Shown in pieces: positions 51,786 through 64,000 of a DNA stretch of 64,000 nucleotides (its first letter is position 1; each line of letters opens with the position of its first letter). This stretch comes from Dipetalonema caudispina. Lineage: Eukaryota > Nematoda > Chromadorea > Rhabditida > Onchocercidae. The DNA lies in contig JABVXV010000073.1 of NCBI GenBank assembly GCA_013365325.1, positions 1 to 64,000 on the forward strand, in the 5' to 3' direction. The position numbers were made by a program, and so were the translations under genes. The notes beneath the pieces are model-generated. The model was not told the origin of the DNA. It did no database searches and saw only the letters and a list, made by a program, of their open reading frames with translations.

Positions 51786-54724
51786 ATGAAGATTTTGTTG
51801 CTTTTATTTATCATCGAAAAAGTATGCGCTGGTTACGAAGAACGTAAGATTTTAACTAATCTTTTGTAGAAAATTTAAATATTTTCTGGCGTCAATTAAA
51901 ACAGAGTTGAACTATGCTGCTGACTCCGAAAGATCAGCTTTTTATCGTCGAAATAAATAAAATGATTAATAGCAGTTTTTTTTTCGTTTTTGTAATTTTT
52001 ACTGTTTTCAAACCAAACATATTCTCTCACCTGACGTTGATAGAATTTATTACATTGGAGAATTTATCAAATTAATAGATCAAAATTTTCGAGATTCCCA
52101 AAACGGATTCTGATCTAAAATGATATCAGGATATGATCTGAGAAAACTACCGCCGGATTTGAGGCCTATTGCGGAATTGATCGGGCTTTGGCAGTTGGAG
52201 ACGAAATCCGGTCCAACGCGTGAATACAGTCCCCCTGATCTAATTGATATCGCCATCAACCCAATACCAAAATTTGGTGCTCGTGCTGCTAATATTACGT
52301 AAGTTTGGTTGTTATTAAATCACAGTAGAAGTGATTTACAAATCAAAATTATTAATGTTCCCATAATTCACCAGCAAATCGCATCCATTTCTTTTATTTC
52401 CTCAAAATTTGCGATCGAAATAGTTTTCGTCACTTTTGTGACAGATCTATAAGCATTTTCAAGACCTGAAGAAAGTGATCTTTACTCTAAGAATGCTATT
52501 TCTATCATTTAGTTAGGAAGTAGAATTTTGATGTTCAACTATTATTTATCAAAAATTATTAAAATCACTGTTAAATTATCAAAAAAATTATTAAAAAAAT
52601 TATATGTTCTAAATATACTTCATCCATATTCTTTTCCTATCAATTCTTTTTTATTTACTAGAGATGCTCCAATACATAGCAATGCCATTTGTCTTTCCAT
52701 AATAAGAAGTTATTCTTAACTTTTAATGATAAAAAATAAGTGCTCTGAAAATGAAATCATTCCAAAAAAAAAACAGTTTTGAAATATAATACAGAAATAA
52801 TCCAAATATATTCTTGCGTGAAAGACATACGTGTGCAAATCCAAATTCAATCAAAGTTCATCATAAATATTTGGATTTAATTTCATTAATCCATAGTCTT
52901 TTTAATTTTGTCGTTCAAATTCGAGTCTTCCATGATTTAATACTCACTGATGATAAATTGTCAGGTAATCTAGAATTAACGCATTTCAAACCTTTGTTTG
53001 ATCTTCAAGATCTGAAAATGTAAATATCATTATCATATTACTCGTCAGGTGACTTCTTTTCCTTTTTTTTTTTTTTTTTTTTTTTTTTGAAGCGACTACA
53101 ACTAAATCTAGCCATATATTTTCAATGGGAGAACTCTTACGGTGATAAAGATTGGCTGATAACAAATATTTCAATTGCAGAAACATTTAGTCCACAAAAA
53201 GGTGTAAGTAATGCGTACTTATTTAAATAATACATACTTATATTATTCATTTATTTCACAGCGTTTGCAATACTCATGGAAATAAATAGCCGAATAGATA
53301 TTTGCATTTTGTACGGAATTTCGAACAAGCAATAATGCGTATCGGATGGTAGCATATGTATTGTTAGGATATGTATGTTATTAAATTTTTATCAAAGTAA
53401 TACTTCTATATGCATATAGAAGTATTATTTGATAAAATATATAAAAAAAGAATTTTTGAATTCAAAAGATGATTGTTTTGCTAGATGTTTAGAAATTATT
53501 TGTGACAAAAGTAATATATGTTGCGATTATATAATATTATTTATATGGTGCATAAATCAAATTAATAATATGCTATGTATATTTACATATAATGATGTTA
53601 ACAATGAACTACTTATACACTGTGATTAAACAAATAAACATCGTTTGGACTCAAATCATATGAACTGAAGTTGATATGAACAGTTAAATTTCCTGCAACT
53701 TTGTTGTTTCTTTATGACCTAAGAATTATTTCGTACCTCACAATATCATATACGATTTCAGGCATACCTATTTTGATTCTCAGAAGAATATTATACGATC
53801 GGATTATGGTTTTATGCCAGTAAAAAATGCAACAAAACGAGATCCTCGTATACATATCGCTTATCTGACCACTAGTAGCGAAGGTATCTATTTATAGAGA
53901 ATCTCATGGAAGGTAAATTATTAAAAAGCGAAAATTTCCAACCATATAAGTCAGGCTGAGCTTATTTCAACTTTGTAAGCTATTTTCTAATTAGCGACTA
54001 ATCGATAATACAATTCAACTGAATCTGCTATGACTCGAAGAATCCAAATATATTTTTTTGTAAAATGCAATTTACAGGTTACTCGATGATGGAACAAGGA
54101 ACAGTTGTAGGCCGTAAAATCACATTTCATCTAAAACAATTTCTGCGACGAACATTTTCAGTTGGAAGTAGTGGTATCGATTTGGATATTCGAGAGGTAC
54201 TCCTCCTATATTATGTACCTTTTTTATAAAAAAAATTTGATTTCCAAATATTCTTACACATAATCGATGTAATGCAACTAATTCATACTTAAAACATCAA
54301 TTTACTTCAGTTAATAGCAAAACACTGATTAAAACGCATTAATATATCCTTCTACTTGTTTGAATATACGACATATTTTTTATTTTTTTTCCGATCAGTG
54401 CTAGCAAGGCTATTGCTATTGGTAGTAAGTACAATGAAACGCAGAAAGAAATAACTCTTCTTTATAGTGGTCTTACCACAATAACTTGCTTAGTCCTCAA
54501 CGATTGAGTACAGTAGTCTAACTAACTTCTCTCTACTATTTCTAGGATTTCTTTTTTTTTCTATTTAAGGTTTTATTTTAAGCATATTTAATTCGAATTT
54601 CCAATTATAGTTCGAGAGACGATTCGAAATTCTGGATTTTAATCATATGACAATGAAAGTTCGTGCCGAAACAGCTAGTGGAACAGAAAGCTTTTCAGCC
54701 ACATATCGGAAAATTATGCCTTGA
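51786..54724 (+). CDS. Secreted nitrobindin/THAP4-like heme-binding-fold protein
   Basis: Five exons (51786-51843, 52130-52298, 53762-53883, 54078-54196, 54611-54724) join in phase to 193 residues. The first exon encodes a signal peptide (KILLLLFIIEKVCA). The rest matches the nitrobindin domain (formerly DUF1794, C-terminal domain of THAP4) in its nematode form: PIAELIGLWQLETKSGP, PKFGARAANIT, SDYGFMPVKN, GYSMMEQGTVVGRK, LRRTFSVGSSG, FERRFEILD, final ATYRKI. Nitrobindins are ten-stranded beta-barrels that bind ferric heme; human THAP4 adds a zinc finger that is absent here. The bacterial-type GxWxGxG loop is replaced by GLWQLET, so heme binding cannot be assumed. Intron 2 is large (52299-53761) and contains a 51-base near-palindrome. 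ORF-like pieces inside that intron were rejected because exons 2 and 3 join exactly. Confidence 0.85.
53387..53437. repeat. 51-base near-perfect palindrome
   Basis: The central 30 bases (53398-53427) form a perfect palindrome around TATATGCATATA. Outside it, TTTTATCAAA on the left pairs with TTTGATAAAA on the right, with one unpaired G at 53397. The whole lies in intron 2 of the nitrobindin-like gene. Such palindromes can be cores of miniature inverted-repeat elements or form cruciforms or RNA hairpins. Confidence 0.85.
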
Positions 54725-57700
54725 GCATAATATTCCTGCAACTTGAAATTTTTCAAGCCTAGTTGCCATAACTAAACTGGTGAAATGGGACAAATTGTTT
54801 GCGAAAATCTATGAATGATTTTATGGGATATAAATAATTTTTTGTTCATGTTTTTTTTTTGTTCCTAAACATTTAGCTTATCAAGAGCACAAGAATTCTG
54901 AAAAGCAGAAAGGTTGAAAATCTATGAGTTACAATCATTTCTTTTATCTGTCTTATGACATCTTTTAGAATGTCTTCTTTATCATCTTTGGACCATTTTT
55001 ATTCTTTTCCTAAAGTTTTCAAAAGTTCCAATTCTAGCAACCAATTTTTATGAAGAACTTTCAACTAATCTTTTTTGAAATAAATGTCTAGAAAAATAAT
55101 AGAGAGAATGTAAAGGGCAAGTTTTAACTTTTGATCTTTTACTGATATGAGACTAGCTAGCAAGTGGAACTTTATTCTATGAGACTTCCATTTATTCTAG
55201 GTTAGAAGACTCCCTTGCGACATTATTATATCAACAGTTGATCAGTGACATTTATGAAATCAACAGAAACATATTAGTAATCAAAGCATCTGGAAGTCTC
55301 GAAACGCTTATTCCGCATGGATTATTAGTTCTCTGGCACTTGTCCATGAACTGATCCGAGAAATTTAATGGCAAATGTTAATGTTTCCTCTTCATCATGA
55401 AGCACAACTGAAGCTGTGGCTCATTCATTTCAATAATTGAAATCATAATGATACTTTCTTCTTGACATCATATCATCTTTGTCAGAATTCACTGCCATTT
55501 TTTTACATGACCTTTTATTAGGTCCAACCGTATATACATATACTTTCAAACTGATTTAAATTTCTTTTCTGTCAGTATGATTGCATTATCATTGTTTAAT
55601 TATGAGCTTTTACGTATGAAGAAATATCACATTGAAAAACACAGAGTTTTTGCTCAACTAAAATTTCGCTCTAACTTTTGTTAAAATCAAGATCTTGTAA
55701 AAATTCCAGATTTTAATTAAGATTTCAAATTAAACATAGGTTGAATTAGAAACATTTTGTCATTTGAAGATTGAGTTCGCTTCATTTTTTTTAAAAAAAA
55801 TTGGTACAATTTAATTCCGTCATAGGTGACTTCTTCATAGGCAACTTTCTCAATGTCTAATTATATTGTAATTAATAATGACTGCGTAGTAAAGCTTTTG
55901 ATTTGAGTGTCTTTTTTTCTCGCTATATTTGGTTACATAAAATAATTCTCTCCGTTTTAAATGAAGTAATTGATGCGGAAATCAGCAGTTTGACAAGACT
56001 CAAGAGTATAGGGAGACTATTCCCAGTTAGCTGAAAAATTCTTTGTATAAGCCTAAATGACCATTTACTGACCATTCTGCAAGTGCTTGTTGTAGACAAA
56101 ATCAACCACAAATGAGTTCATTCCTAGGTGATGCATCAGCGCTTTCGATTATCTCACCTTTTGGTTATTTTTGACTCTGAATCTATTATTTGTTTCTAAT
56201 AAGTATTGGTTACATTGACACAAATAAAATCACAAATGAAATTAAATTAAAAATAAGTGCTGGAAGTATTATTAGTGATTATAAATGTAGGAATTTCATT
56301 CAGTTAGTTTCACAATTTCCATCTTTCCAAATCCCTCATACACAGGTCCCTGGAAGAATAATTTTCAGATTAATTATTAGTGAAGTTAAGCACCTAATCA
56401 AAAGAGACAGTATAAAAGTTAATGAGATTTAGTACCTTATGAAATGTTGTAGCTGCTACCTCCAAATCACAATAATATATAATTATCACGAATATAATTA
56501 TTGCTGAAGCCGTTAAAATATTTTTATTGAGTCAGAGAAAATATTTGTTCGACCCTAAGCAAACGCAGTAAAATGTCATTATATATTTGCTCGAATTATA
56601 GCATTTGAAATGGTGAAATAATTATTAAACGGCTATCAAATGAGAATTACTCTTCAAATTAGACTTATTCGTCAAATAAAAACAGAATGAAAGCTTACTG
56701 TCGCAGACTGGGGAATTTTGTTGCTTTTGTACCACTGAAAATGATACAAAATTCAAAGCTATTTAGCAATTTTCAAATTTTTCTCTTTGTAACATGAAAC
56801 AATCAAGAAAAATTTTATTAATTCCAATTTAATTCAACTTCGTCTTAAAATAATTTCAAAGTGGGACTGGAAAGATTGAAAAAAGTGAAATACATTTGAC
56901 AGTAGAAGACACATCAGTTGGTCCATATCCACTAAAGCAGTCAGTTAATCGAAAATTTATTTTACTTCTAATTTTATAATCGAAATGTATTTTTTTTACA
57001 TTACCGAGACAATCCCTAAAATCTCTCGATATTTAAGAACAAATCCAACTACTGCCTAAATTTCTTACACATAACACTTTCATGGGACCATTATTTCTTC
57101 TAATCGACTTTATTGACCTCTTTGAACTTTTCAATAATTTCCATGTTGCTTCTAATTCTCTAGCAGCGGTTGGTGTTAGAAATATAACCGAGATTACATA
57201 AAATCTATTATCCCTTGTTATAACGATAGTATCCATCAATCTTCTCTAAAGTGATAAGATTGATTTTACTACCAAATTTCATCTTTTCATAAATTACCTT
57301 TCCCTCGCTATCTTTGCTTCATCTTCACTCTAATTCAAACATTTGAAGTTGGGACGTCGAAGTACTATCATCTGATAGCATTACAATAACAATTCTTTCG
57401 TGCATAATTGTTGAAGTGGGATGGTATAATCTTGTTGTGAATTTTCACATTGTGAAGTAATCATCATTGGTATATCAGAAAATCTCTGAGATGTCACACG
57501 AATTACAACATGAAGAATACAGTGGAAAAAAACAGTTGCGGATCAAAAAGCCAATATTTTCTTTTGTAAAATCCATTTCGACATTTCATTGCACTGCATA
57601 AGTAGTAGGATTGATTAATGTTTAATTACTATGTGATTTATCTACTGAAGAATCAGAATAAATTGAGAAGATGCTGAAAGAAGTTTAATGTGTAGGACCA

Positions 57701-58342
57701 AAGAATTAAGGATTTAAAGCCTAAACAGCCAATGGATTGAATGATTTGATACCTGACATCGTAGCAGCGATAGAATTCATGCTGTCATCACTGACCAAAA
57801 TAAGAGGACAGCAGAAATAAATAGAGGAAAGTTGGATAGAGCAGAAATAGAAGTTAAAATCTTTTAAGGATAATTTGAAATTTTTATAGCTGTCTTCAAC
57901 ATTAATGTTAATTTCTTTAAGAGCCCTTACTATGATATTTCGATTTTCTCATAGTTACATTATGAGGCTTTCTAAATGAAGATAAGATTTTTTCAGAACA
58001 ACTGATAAAAATTAGGAAAAAAAAGTGGTACAGAAGTTTGTCGTGTAATACCACCAGTAAAGCAAGTAATTATAACTGTTATAAATTGCAAATTTCGAAG
58101 CATAACAAAGATATTCCTTCTTTTCTTTTGTTTGCTTAACTTGCAAAACAGCTGTTGAAAAAAAAAAAAAAGAAAGATTAGAACAAATTTGATATGCTGT
58201 AATGAGTGATGATCGACGTATGCCCAAGTGTTGAAGATTAGGGAAATGATTACAGAACTGAGCTACATGTTTTCTCATACATTTTTCTCGTGTTTAAATT
58301 TCAATATTTGCTTAGATTTAAACAAAAAAAAAAAAACATTGC

Positions 58343-58440
58343 AAACATGATCAGATTTGTCTCTTCGTCGAGCTATGAGAAAACTACGGGTTATCACACC
58401 TTGATTACGACGGATAACACTTTCTAGTGCTATACGGTTA
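58343..58440. other. Composition island, possible exon
   Basis: About 100 bases of balanced composition. On minus it reads RIALESVIRRNQGVITRSF then a basic ARRRDKS; on plus it reads RFVSSSSYEKTTGYHTLI. Neither frame has convincing splice sites at both ends. A conserved non-coding element is equally possible. Strand cannot be assigned. Confidence 0.2.
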
Positions 58441-59440
58441 TATACAATTTAGAAGTCTTTTATTCCCTGCTTATATCATGCATGCATGCATAATCGCTTT
58501 TCAAAAGTAGAAATTACTATGGCAAATATTTTCGAAATTGCTTGCTGACCATCATATAATATCTTTGAATATAGTTGGACATCAAGCACAAGATGATAAT
58601 AGTGTCTTTGCATTATGTTGAAACTTTAAAAGTGGGCAAAAAGAATGGTGGAATGATTTGGTTCTTGTTTCAAATTAAAAAAAATCTCCAACTTTTCATT
58701 TTTTCTTTCTTTCCGAAATCTTATTTTTGTTAGCCTATTTATCATTGTATCCTTGTCGATTGTTTGTTGATGTTATCTAATGGCTCGGAATGAAATCCAA
58801 ATATTCAAACTATTTCAACGAAGGAATTCATTTGTTGTTGCTTTCCGCTATTGTTGTCACTAATGAATCCGTTCCATGACATAGTTGCAAGTTTTCCCAT
58901 TGCTTTCTCCTTTAAAAAAACGATACCGCTTCGCTTTTTTGTTTGGTTATTTTTCTCTTAATTGATATTTGCTTTCAAGCGAATGATACATTTATAAAAG
59001 AATCCATTAAAAATATCATTTTGAAGAAAAATCTATCTTAGTGATCTTTTTAGTGGAGACAGATTTAAATAATGTTAGAATGAGTGATATCATTACTGCA
59101 GTTAAATGTTAATTTCCTAATATGCTCATTAATTTCGAAAATTTACAAGGTATATTTTCTTTAAATCAAAAAGGTTAACAACTTTTTTGACGATATTTGT
59201 AGTTCCCATTTCCCCTTTTTTTTTTTCTTTTCTTCAAATTAATATTCTTTAAATTTATGCCTTGATTTTTTTTTGAATTTTGAGAAATTAATTTAACAAT
59301 ACTAGTACTTCAGATTCTTTGTTCTTTGTACTTAAATATTGTGTAGTTTAAATAAATTTTCTAAGGATGTATAATAAAATAGGAAAGTTGCCGTAACTGT
59401 CAGTTTAAGTTACCCATCTTTTTTCATTTCTTTCCCGTAG

Positions 59441-59660
59441 TCGTATTGACAATTAATGTTAATACTCGTAGTTCTGGAGAAGAGAAATGGTAACTCAAGA
59501 AAATGGCACGAAGATTTGTATCAATTTGCCAAAATGCCGCCGCAATGCTGTCACTCAAAATTTGTATTCTACGCACATGGACCGACAAACAAACGGATGG
59601 ACAGAAAGACCCATAGCCATCAAATGTCATTTCCCTTCATCTACCAGACCCTTTCCGTAT
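59441..59660. other. Composition island, possible exon or repeat
   Basis: Open on both strands. The minus reading contains PSVCLSVHV, which is the usual product of antisense GACAGACGGAC-type simple sequence and warns of a repeat. On plus a 49-base segment (59441-59489) is bounded by GTAG and GTAACT and reads VLTINVNTRSSGEEK. I could not join it in phase to any neighbour. Confidence 0.2.
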
Positions 59661-60079
59661 CTTTTTAACCTTCAGATCGATAAGATTCATTGCTGATAAC
59701 TTTGTAATTATCAGATTACTTTTACTCTAATACCTTCTTACTATTTTCTTCGTAAATGAAGCAGATCATTAATGTTCAGCTATTTGCTCCATTATTGATC
59801 AAACTATGCTAATCGCCAAGATCTATTAATTCATTTCAAATTATTCTATCTATTCTTTCATCAAGAAAGAATATCAAATGGCAATGTCCAAAATTAATGT
59901 CGTTTAGGATACCGTTTACCTTCTGTATTAAGTATTTTTATTACAGTGATGCTTTTTTATCGTACAACTGTTTTTATCGTATCCTTTAATACAAAATGAA
60001 ATCTGTATGATGTATGATGTTTGCATGCGACGGATAGGTGTGGAACATACCTGATACAAAGTGCCGTTAATCATCTTAC

Positions 60080-60140
60080 AAACAACATCGATCATGGAAT
60101 TGTAAAATTTCTGGTAAACTACGGTGGATCGTCCCAATAT
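60080..60140 (-). other. Candidate single exon, RhoGEF (DH)-like helix
   Basis: On minus, a TTCAG acceptor opens a 61-base segment that ends at a strong GTAAGA donor and reads IGTIHRSLPEILQFHDRCC. That resembles the helix around the NLEEILEFH motif of DH domains. In another frame an exon with the same acceptor could run on to a GTATGT donor. One short match is weak support; no other DH or PH exon was found nearby. Confidence 0.2.
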
Positions 60141-60586
60141 CTGAATCACTGTTTTTTTTTTGTTTACTTTTGAAAATTGACAGAATTTTTTAAAAATTTT
60201 CTACACACACACACTTTAAAAATCAAGTATAAATTTACGATACTTTTTGAAATACAATAAAAGGACATAATATTTTTTCGAGGAGGTATTGATTTCCAAA
60301 TAGAGTCAAAAAAGATTTACCTAATTAATTTTCTCGAACGACAAAAATATTACACAAATATTCTTAACGTCAAAGTTCACATTAGTGAACAATATCTTAG
60401 TAGGGATACATTTTAATCTAAAAATATTATTTCTATCAAGATATTTAATTAGAAGGAGCAGTTAGTGAAAAGTTCCAAGCATAGAAAATTTCATGGTCAG
60501 TTGATCAGATATCATTTGTTAGTTACTAAATGAGATACCTACGTTTCATTTCATACACAATTTATAATTGGATGTCCAACTCCCAG

Positions 60587-62057
60587 GAGACATTTTTCTA
60601 CAAAGACTATTATTTTTGTTTATTTGTGTCGATAAAATTTTTGCTTTAATTCTTTTATTTTGTGCTTCAATGCACTGCTCACTTATAATGATTGCTATTT
60701 CTCTTGGGGCGATAACGACTTGTTATTTTAGGAAGGTAAATGATAAACATTGCTTTTTATTTATAGTCTTATTGAGAAAACTTTTCAAGTACTATATATT
60801 CTAATTTTCTTATACTAATGGATAGTTTTCAGTTTTCATTTAAGTACATTTTATGCTATTGATAAGATCGAATTTCACATTGAACATATATTCTCTTAAA
60901 ATCTCTTCTAAAAGTTAATATTTAAAATCAAAACTCCGAATTCGATATTAGAAAGTTTTTTTTTTTTTTTTTTCAAGTTAAAAATTCTAATTGCAACCCA
61001 AATCTTTCAAAAATTGCAAAATATCATTTTTGAAAAATCTTCAAAAAAGAAAGTGCAGTAAAAATTGCTCTGGTTTACGAAAATTTTGTCGACTAAATTC
61101 GCGAAACTAATTCGATTAGCGGACCTTAACGAAAATGCCCTTCAATGCATCATCGATTTCACAATAATTTTGTTGTTTAATGTTTTTTTTTTCTTTTTTT
61201 TCCCATTTTTTTTTTAATTTTTTTTTTTTTTTTCTTTTTTTGTAGAGCATATAAATTTGTATGTTTATTTGTATAGGGTGCACTGATCATTATCAATATA
61301 TCTGCTACTACCTATACCCATTCTCATACTGATTATGCGCAAAGTTTTGAATGCATTTAGCGGAAACGTTTAATATAAGCTTTTATGGCTTAGCTGCAGT
61401 ATCGTAGATTCTTTTTTTGAAGCTAATTTCAATGCCCTTTTTTAAAAGACTGTTCTCCACTCATCTGATTGCCTAATAACGCGGAAGTAAAGACTGTTAT
61501 CTCATCGAAAAATTTCAACGATCTCGCAAAATTTAACTTTTTCATAAAGAAATGATGCAATTTCTTTTGCTTTTGTATTACATAATTAACAAATTTTCAA
61601 GTTAAATCATTTCTTTTCGGGTAATTTATTTTTGTCTCTTATACTTTTCCTCCGTCATTTTTTCAATGAAAATGAAACTAAGAAACGAATACTAATGTTA
61701 AAGAGAACGAAGGTATTTCATTTTACATTCGATGAAATATAAATGCTTAGCTTTGCTTCGTATTTATTACATGGTGGTGTACATTTTTGTAAACAAACTG
61801 ATAACAAAATTACTACTATTAAAAAAAAATTCAAACGGTATAAGTTATAGTATGTACCGAAGAAGTAAAGTTCATTAATACTAAAATCACGCTGCTACGA
61901 CAAATGTTTTTCTGTTTTTTTGTTTTTTTGTTTTTTAGGGATGCGTAATGCGTTCGGTACGATCAGATCTGCAAAGCTGACATCCGTTGCGCTTCGCAAA
62001 AAGCTGTATATGATGTACAAATCACAAGACGATATTTTCCGCTCAAATTCTTTATAA
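60587..62057 (+). CDS. Putative 3' end of a membrane protein gene (partial)
   Basis: Three segments join in consistent phase: 60587-60735, 61277-61343 and 61939-62057 (to a TAA stop), giving about 110 residues. The first encodes two hydrophobic stretches (FICVDKIFALILLFCAS and SLIMIAISLGAITTCYF), the second GALIIINISATTYTHSH, and the third a basic tail (MRNAFGTIRSAKLTS, then LRKKLYMMYKSQDD). The third has a very strong acceptor after a long T-rich tract and balanced composition. No family is recognised and the 5' part is missing; the start given is an assumed acceptor after CTCCCAG. The third segment is also open on minus, so strand is not proven. Confidence 0.33.
61180..61241. repeat. T-rich tract
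   Basis: About 60 bases almost entirely T, inside the putative second intron of the partial membrane-protein model and just before its second exon candidate. Confidence 0.8.
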
Positions 62058-64000
62058 CAGAATAAAAGACTGAAATTGCTTTATTTTTCAAGAAAAGAAG
62101 ATGAGGAAAAGTTTATCTGACAGTCAAGAATTTTGTGATTAATTAAAACGTCAAGGTTAAATTCAGGTATTCCTAGTGATTTCACTCAAAGGACGTCTTA
62201 AGAAATACATTCAATCGTATACGTAGAACTATCGTTGTAGAATTATGAATATCTATTACAATTAAATTGACTCAAAGTATGGCATGTGTTTTGTTATTAA
62301 GCATAAATATCATTATCACAGCAATGATTATAACTTTTGAGAATGATTGACCTAAAAATATTTTTGGCATAAACACCTATAAAAGTTTTAATGTCATTAT
62401 TGTTGATCATTAAGGAACATAAGGTTGTTGATACAGATTACAAAGTGTAGCCTGTCATATCTCCTTTATGCTGATGACACGAAGGTTATAAAATGCCCGC
62501 TGTGTAATGTACAATAACCATGCAGTGATTATACTACAACATATCACATTTAATTATCGGTATCTTTTCTTAGGTACTTATACTTATTTATGATTAAATT
62601 CGGAGGAGGGGTTTCGTTGATCAATTATTAGATTATAATAGCGATTGCAAAATGGCATTCATCGTTTTCCATGCTTCCATGTAAAATCCAAATAAAAATT
62701 AGAGGATGTACAAAGTCCATTTCGAAATATTCAAATTCTGACTGTAAAACACAAATTTATCATACAACTTCTTCATCAAAGCTAAGCCGGAATTAAAGTG
62801 TTTTTATGGAAATGCTATCTATACTTTTATATAAGTTTTATGTTCCTTCAATCGTTCTTTATCCCAATTTTATGTAAAATGTGACGTAAATGAAGCTGAT
62901 CACGACTTCCACGTTGGCGTAATTATTAACTAATCGTAATCAAGAAAGATCATAAAGAAGATTCCGCAGTTGATGACGCCACTTTAATATTAGTATTTTA
63001 TATGTCTAGTAAAATGATCATATTCATTAGGACCAACAATTTTTCTGTTCTTTATCTATTTTCATTTATTTACCTGTACTGTTTGTAAACATATCATTAT
63101 CAAAATTGTCCGATCCGATCCTGAGCACATTGTTCCAAATGTTGTTAAGGCAAATCATTATTTAATATATGGCCAAGGTAGGAGAAACTAAGAAGATATG
63201 AGAAATTCCGTTATGTTATTATAAATTTTAATTTTTATTATATCAATTTTAGCTCTTACTTAGTAGGTAACCTTTTTATTTTGACCGTGCGAATGCTTTG
63301 AAATATTATATTGACAGGTAATTGCATTGATCTGAAACGCTTGCTGTTTCAATTTACAACTGTGAAATTCTTTATTCCTTTCGTCTTCGTTGTCAACCAT
63401 TATTTTTACAACATTCCAAAAGTCTAAAGCTAACATTTTAAATGAACAAAAAGAACGAAAACGGTGAAAAACAAATGAAAATTCTAATGGAATAATGAAA
63501 AACATAAAATTAATTCGCATCATTTTTCAAATACTAATGATGAGAAATACTATGAATGAGCGAGCCTAATGTAAAGAAGTGTTAAATTAGGGTCACCTTG
63601 TAGTGAAATATTAAGCAAATGGACAAAGGCATGAATCAAATACAACACTTGTAGAACAAAACATATTCGTTTTTCAATTTTAAAATTGTCTGTCGAATAT
63701 AAGATTATGATAATCTTCTTATAGTTAGCAATTAAAAAATATTATAGTTATGAATTAATTGTTATAAGTGAAGCAAAAAGCAGCGTAACGATAAAAATTG
63801 GAACTTTTTCCAACTAGACAAAAAAGTAGTTATGGTAAAATGTCCAACCAAGTGATAATTATTCATCTATATCGAAATGTTGCAAACAACGTATTGAAAT
63901 CATAATAATTTAATTTAGCACTGATCTGTTAATCTAAGCTATCTTGTACTGCCTAATCTCAAAAATAATCGTGAGTTTCAAAATACTTTGGAAAAAGCAC
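62058..64000. other. Gene-poor right end
   Basis: I see no exon with both coding character and splice context. The minus frame at 63260-63523 is long but low in complexity and lacks any recognisable content. A gene extending in from beyond the window cannot be excluded. Confidence 0.45.

Larger units (their letters stand above)
54725..60079. other. Gene-poor stretch with two exon-like islands
   Basis: Most of this 5.4 kb is A+T-rich with no coding character. Two islands of more balanced composition are open on both strands: 58343-58440 and 59441-59660. They are described separately. No RNA gene or mobile-element enzyme was recognised. Confidence 0.4.

Noticed and set aside
52528..53186. Several frames in intron 2 of the nitrobindin-like gene that could be extra exons.
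   Set aside because: Exon 2 (ends AC) and exon 3 (starts G CAT) join in phase and match the family without insertion. The frames contain poly-A or poly-T and no family motif.
58012..58278. A minus frame with a leucine-rich-like start (FCNHFPNLQHLGIR).
   Set aside because: The resemblance covers under 20 residues; the frame then becomes low in complexity and no adjoining repeat exists.

Overview
The window is nuclear DNA from a nematode. It is roughly 70% A+T by eye, with homopolymer tracts, many short introns ending in TTTTCAG or similar, several start codons sitting a few bases after a splice acceptor (as expected for spliced-leader addition), and proteins that match animal families but carry nematode-style secreted novelties. 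The gene content (dTDP-rhamnose-type enzyme, secreted nitrobindin-like protein, BTBD17, Rabin8, PTPMT1, LMBRD2 and TIMM22 homologues) fits a spirurid/filarial worm; the species cannot be fixed from the sequence alone. All gene models were spliced by hand; exon joins were accepted only when reading frame and phase agreed, and in most genes protein-family alignment from memory also supports them.

Layout: 1-5957 is gene-poor. 5958-15668 (+) is a BTB-BACK protein of the BTBD17 type with a 5.8 kb first intron that holds diverged tandem repeats and small hairpins. It converges on 16192-18543 (-), a secreted protein of unknown family. 19959-24477 (-) is a two-domain nucleotide-sugar enzyme (4,6-dehydratase plus RmlD/epimerase-reductase). 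26267-30444 (-) is a Rabin8/GRAB-type Rab exchange factor. 33550-34973 (+) is a small secreted protein with ten cysteines. After 5 kb without a firm gene comes a same-strand run on minus: PTPMT1 (39973-40940), LMBRD2 (42375-47718) and TIMM22 (48848-50011). 51786-54724 (+) is a secreted nitrobindin/THAP4-type beta-barrel protein. The right end, 54725-64000, has no confident complete gene, but contains several base-composition islands with exon-like properties, including a phase-consistent three-exon 3' end of a membrane protein at 60587-62057.

Functionally, two genes concern mitochondria (TIMM22 inserts carrier proteins into the inner membrane; PTPMT1 makes phosphatidylglycerol for cardiolipin), two concern membrane traffic or signalling (Rabin8, LMBRD2), one supplies deoxy-sugars for glycoconjugates, and three or more are secreted products that may meet the worm's environment. 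No CRISPR, phage, bacterial operon or rRNA gene is present, and no tRNA was recognised. The most unusual points are two GC-AG introns required by protein homology, the fused rhamnose-type enzyme, the secreted nitrobindin-like gene with a 51-base near-palindrome in its large intron, two unrecognised secreted proteins, and the unresolved exon islands on the right.
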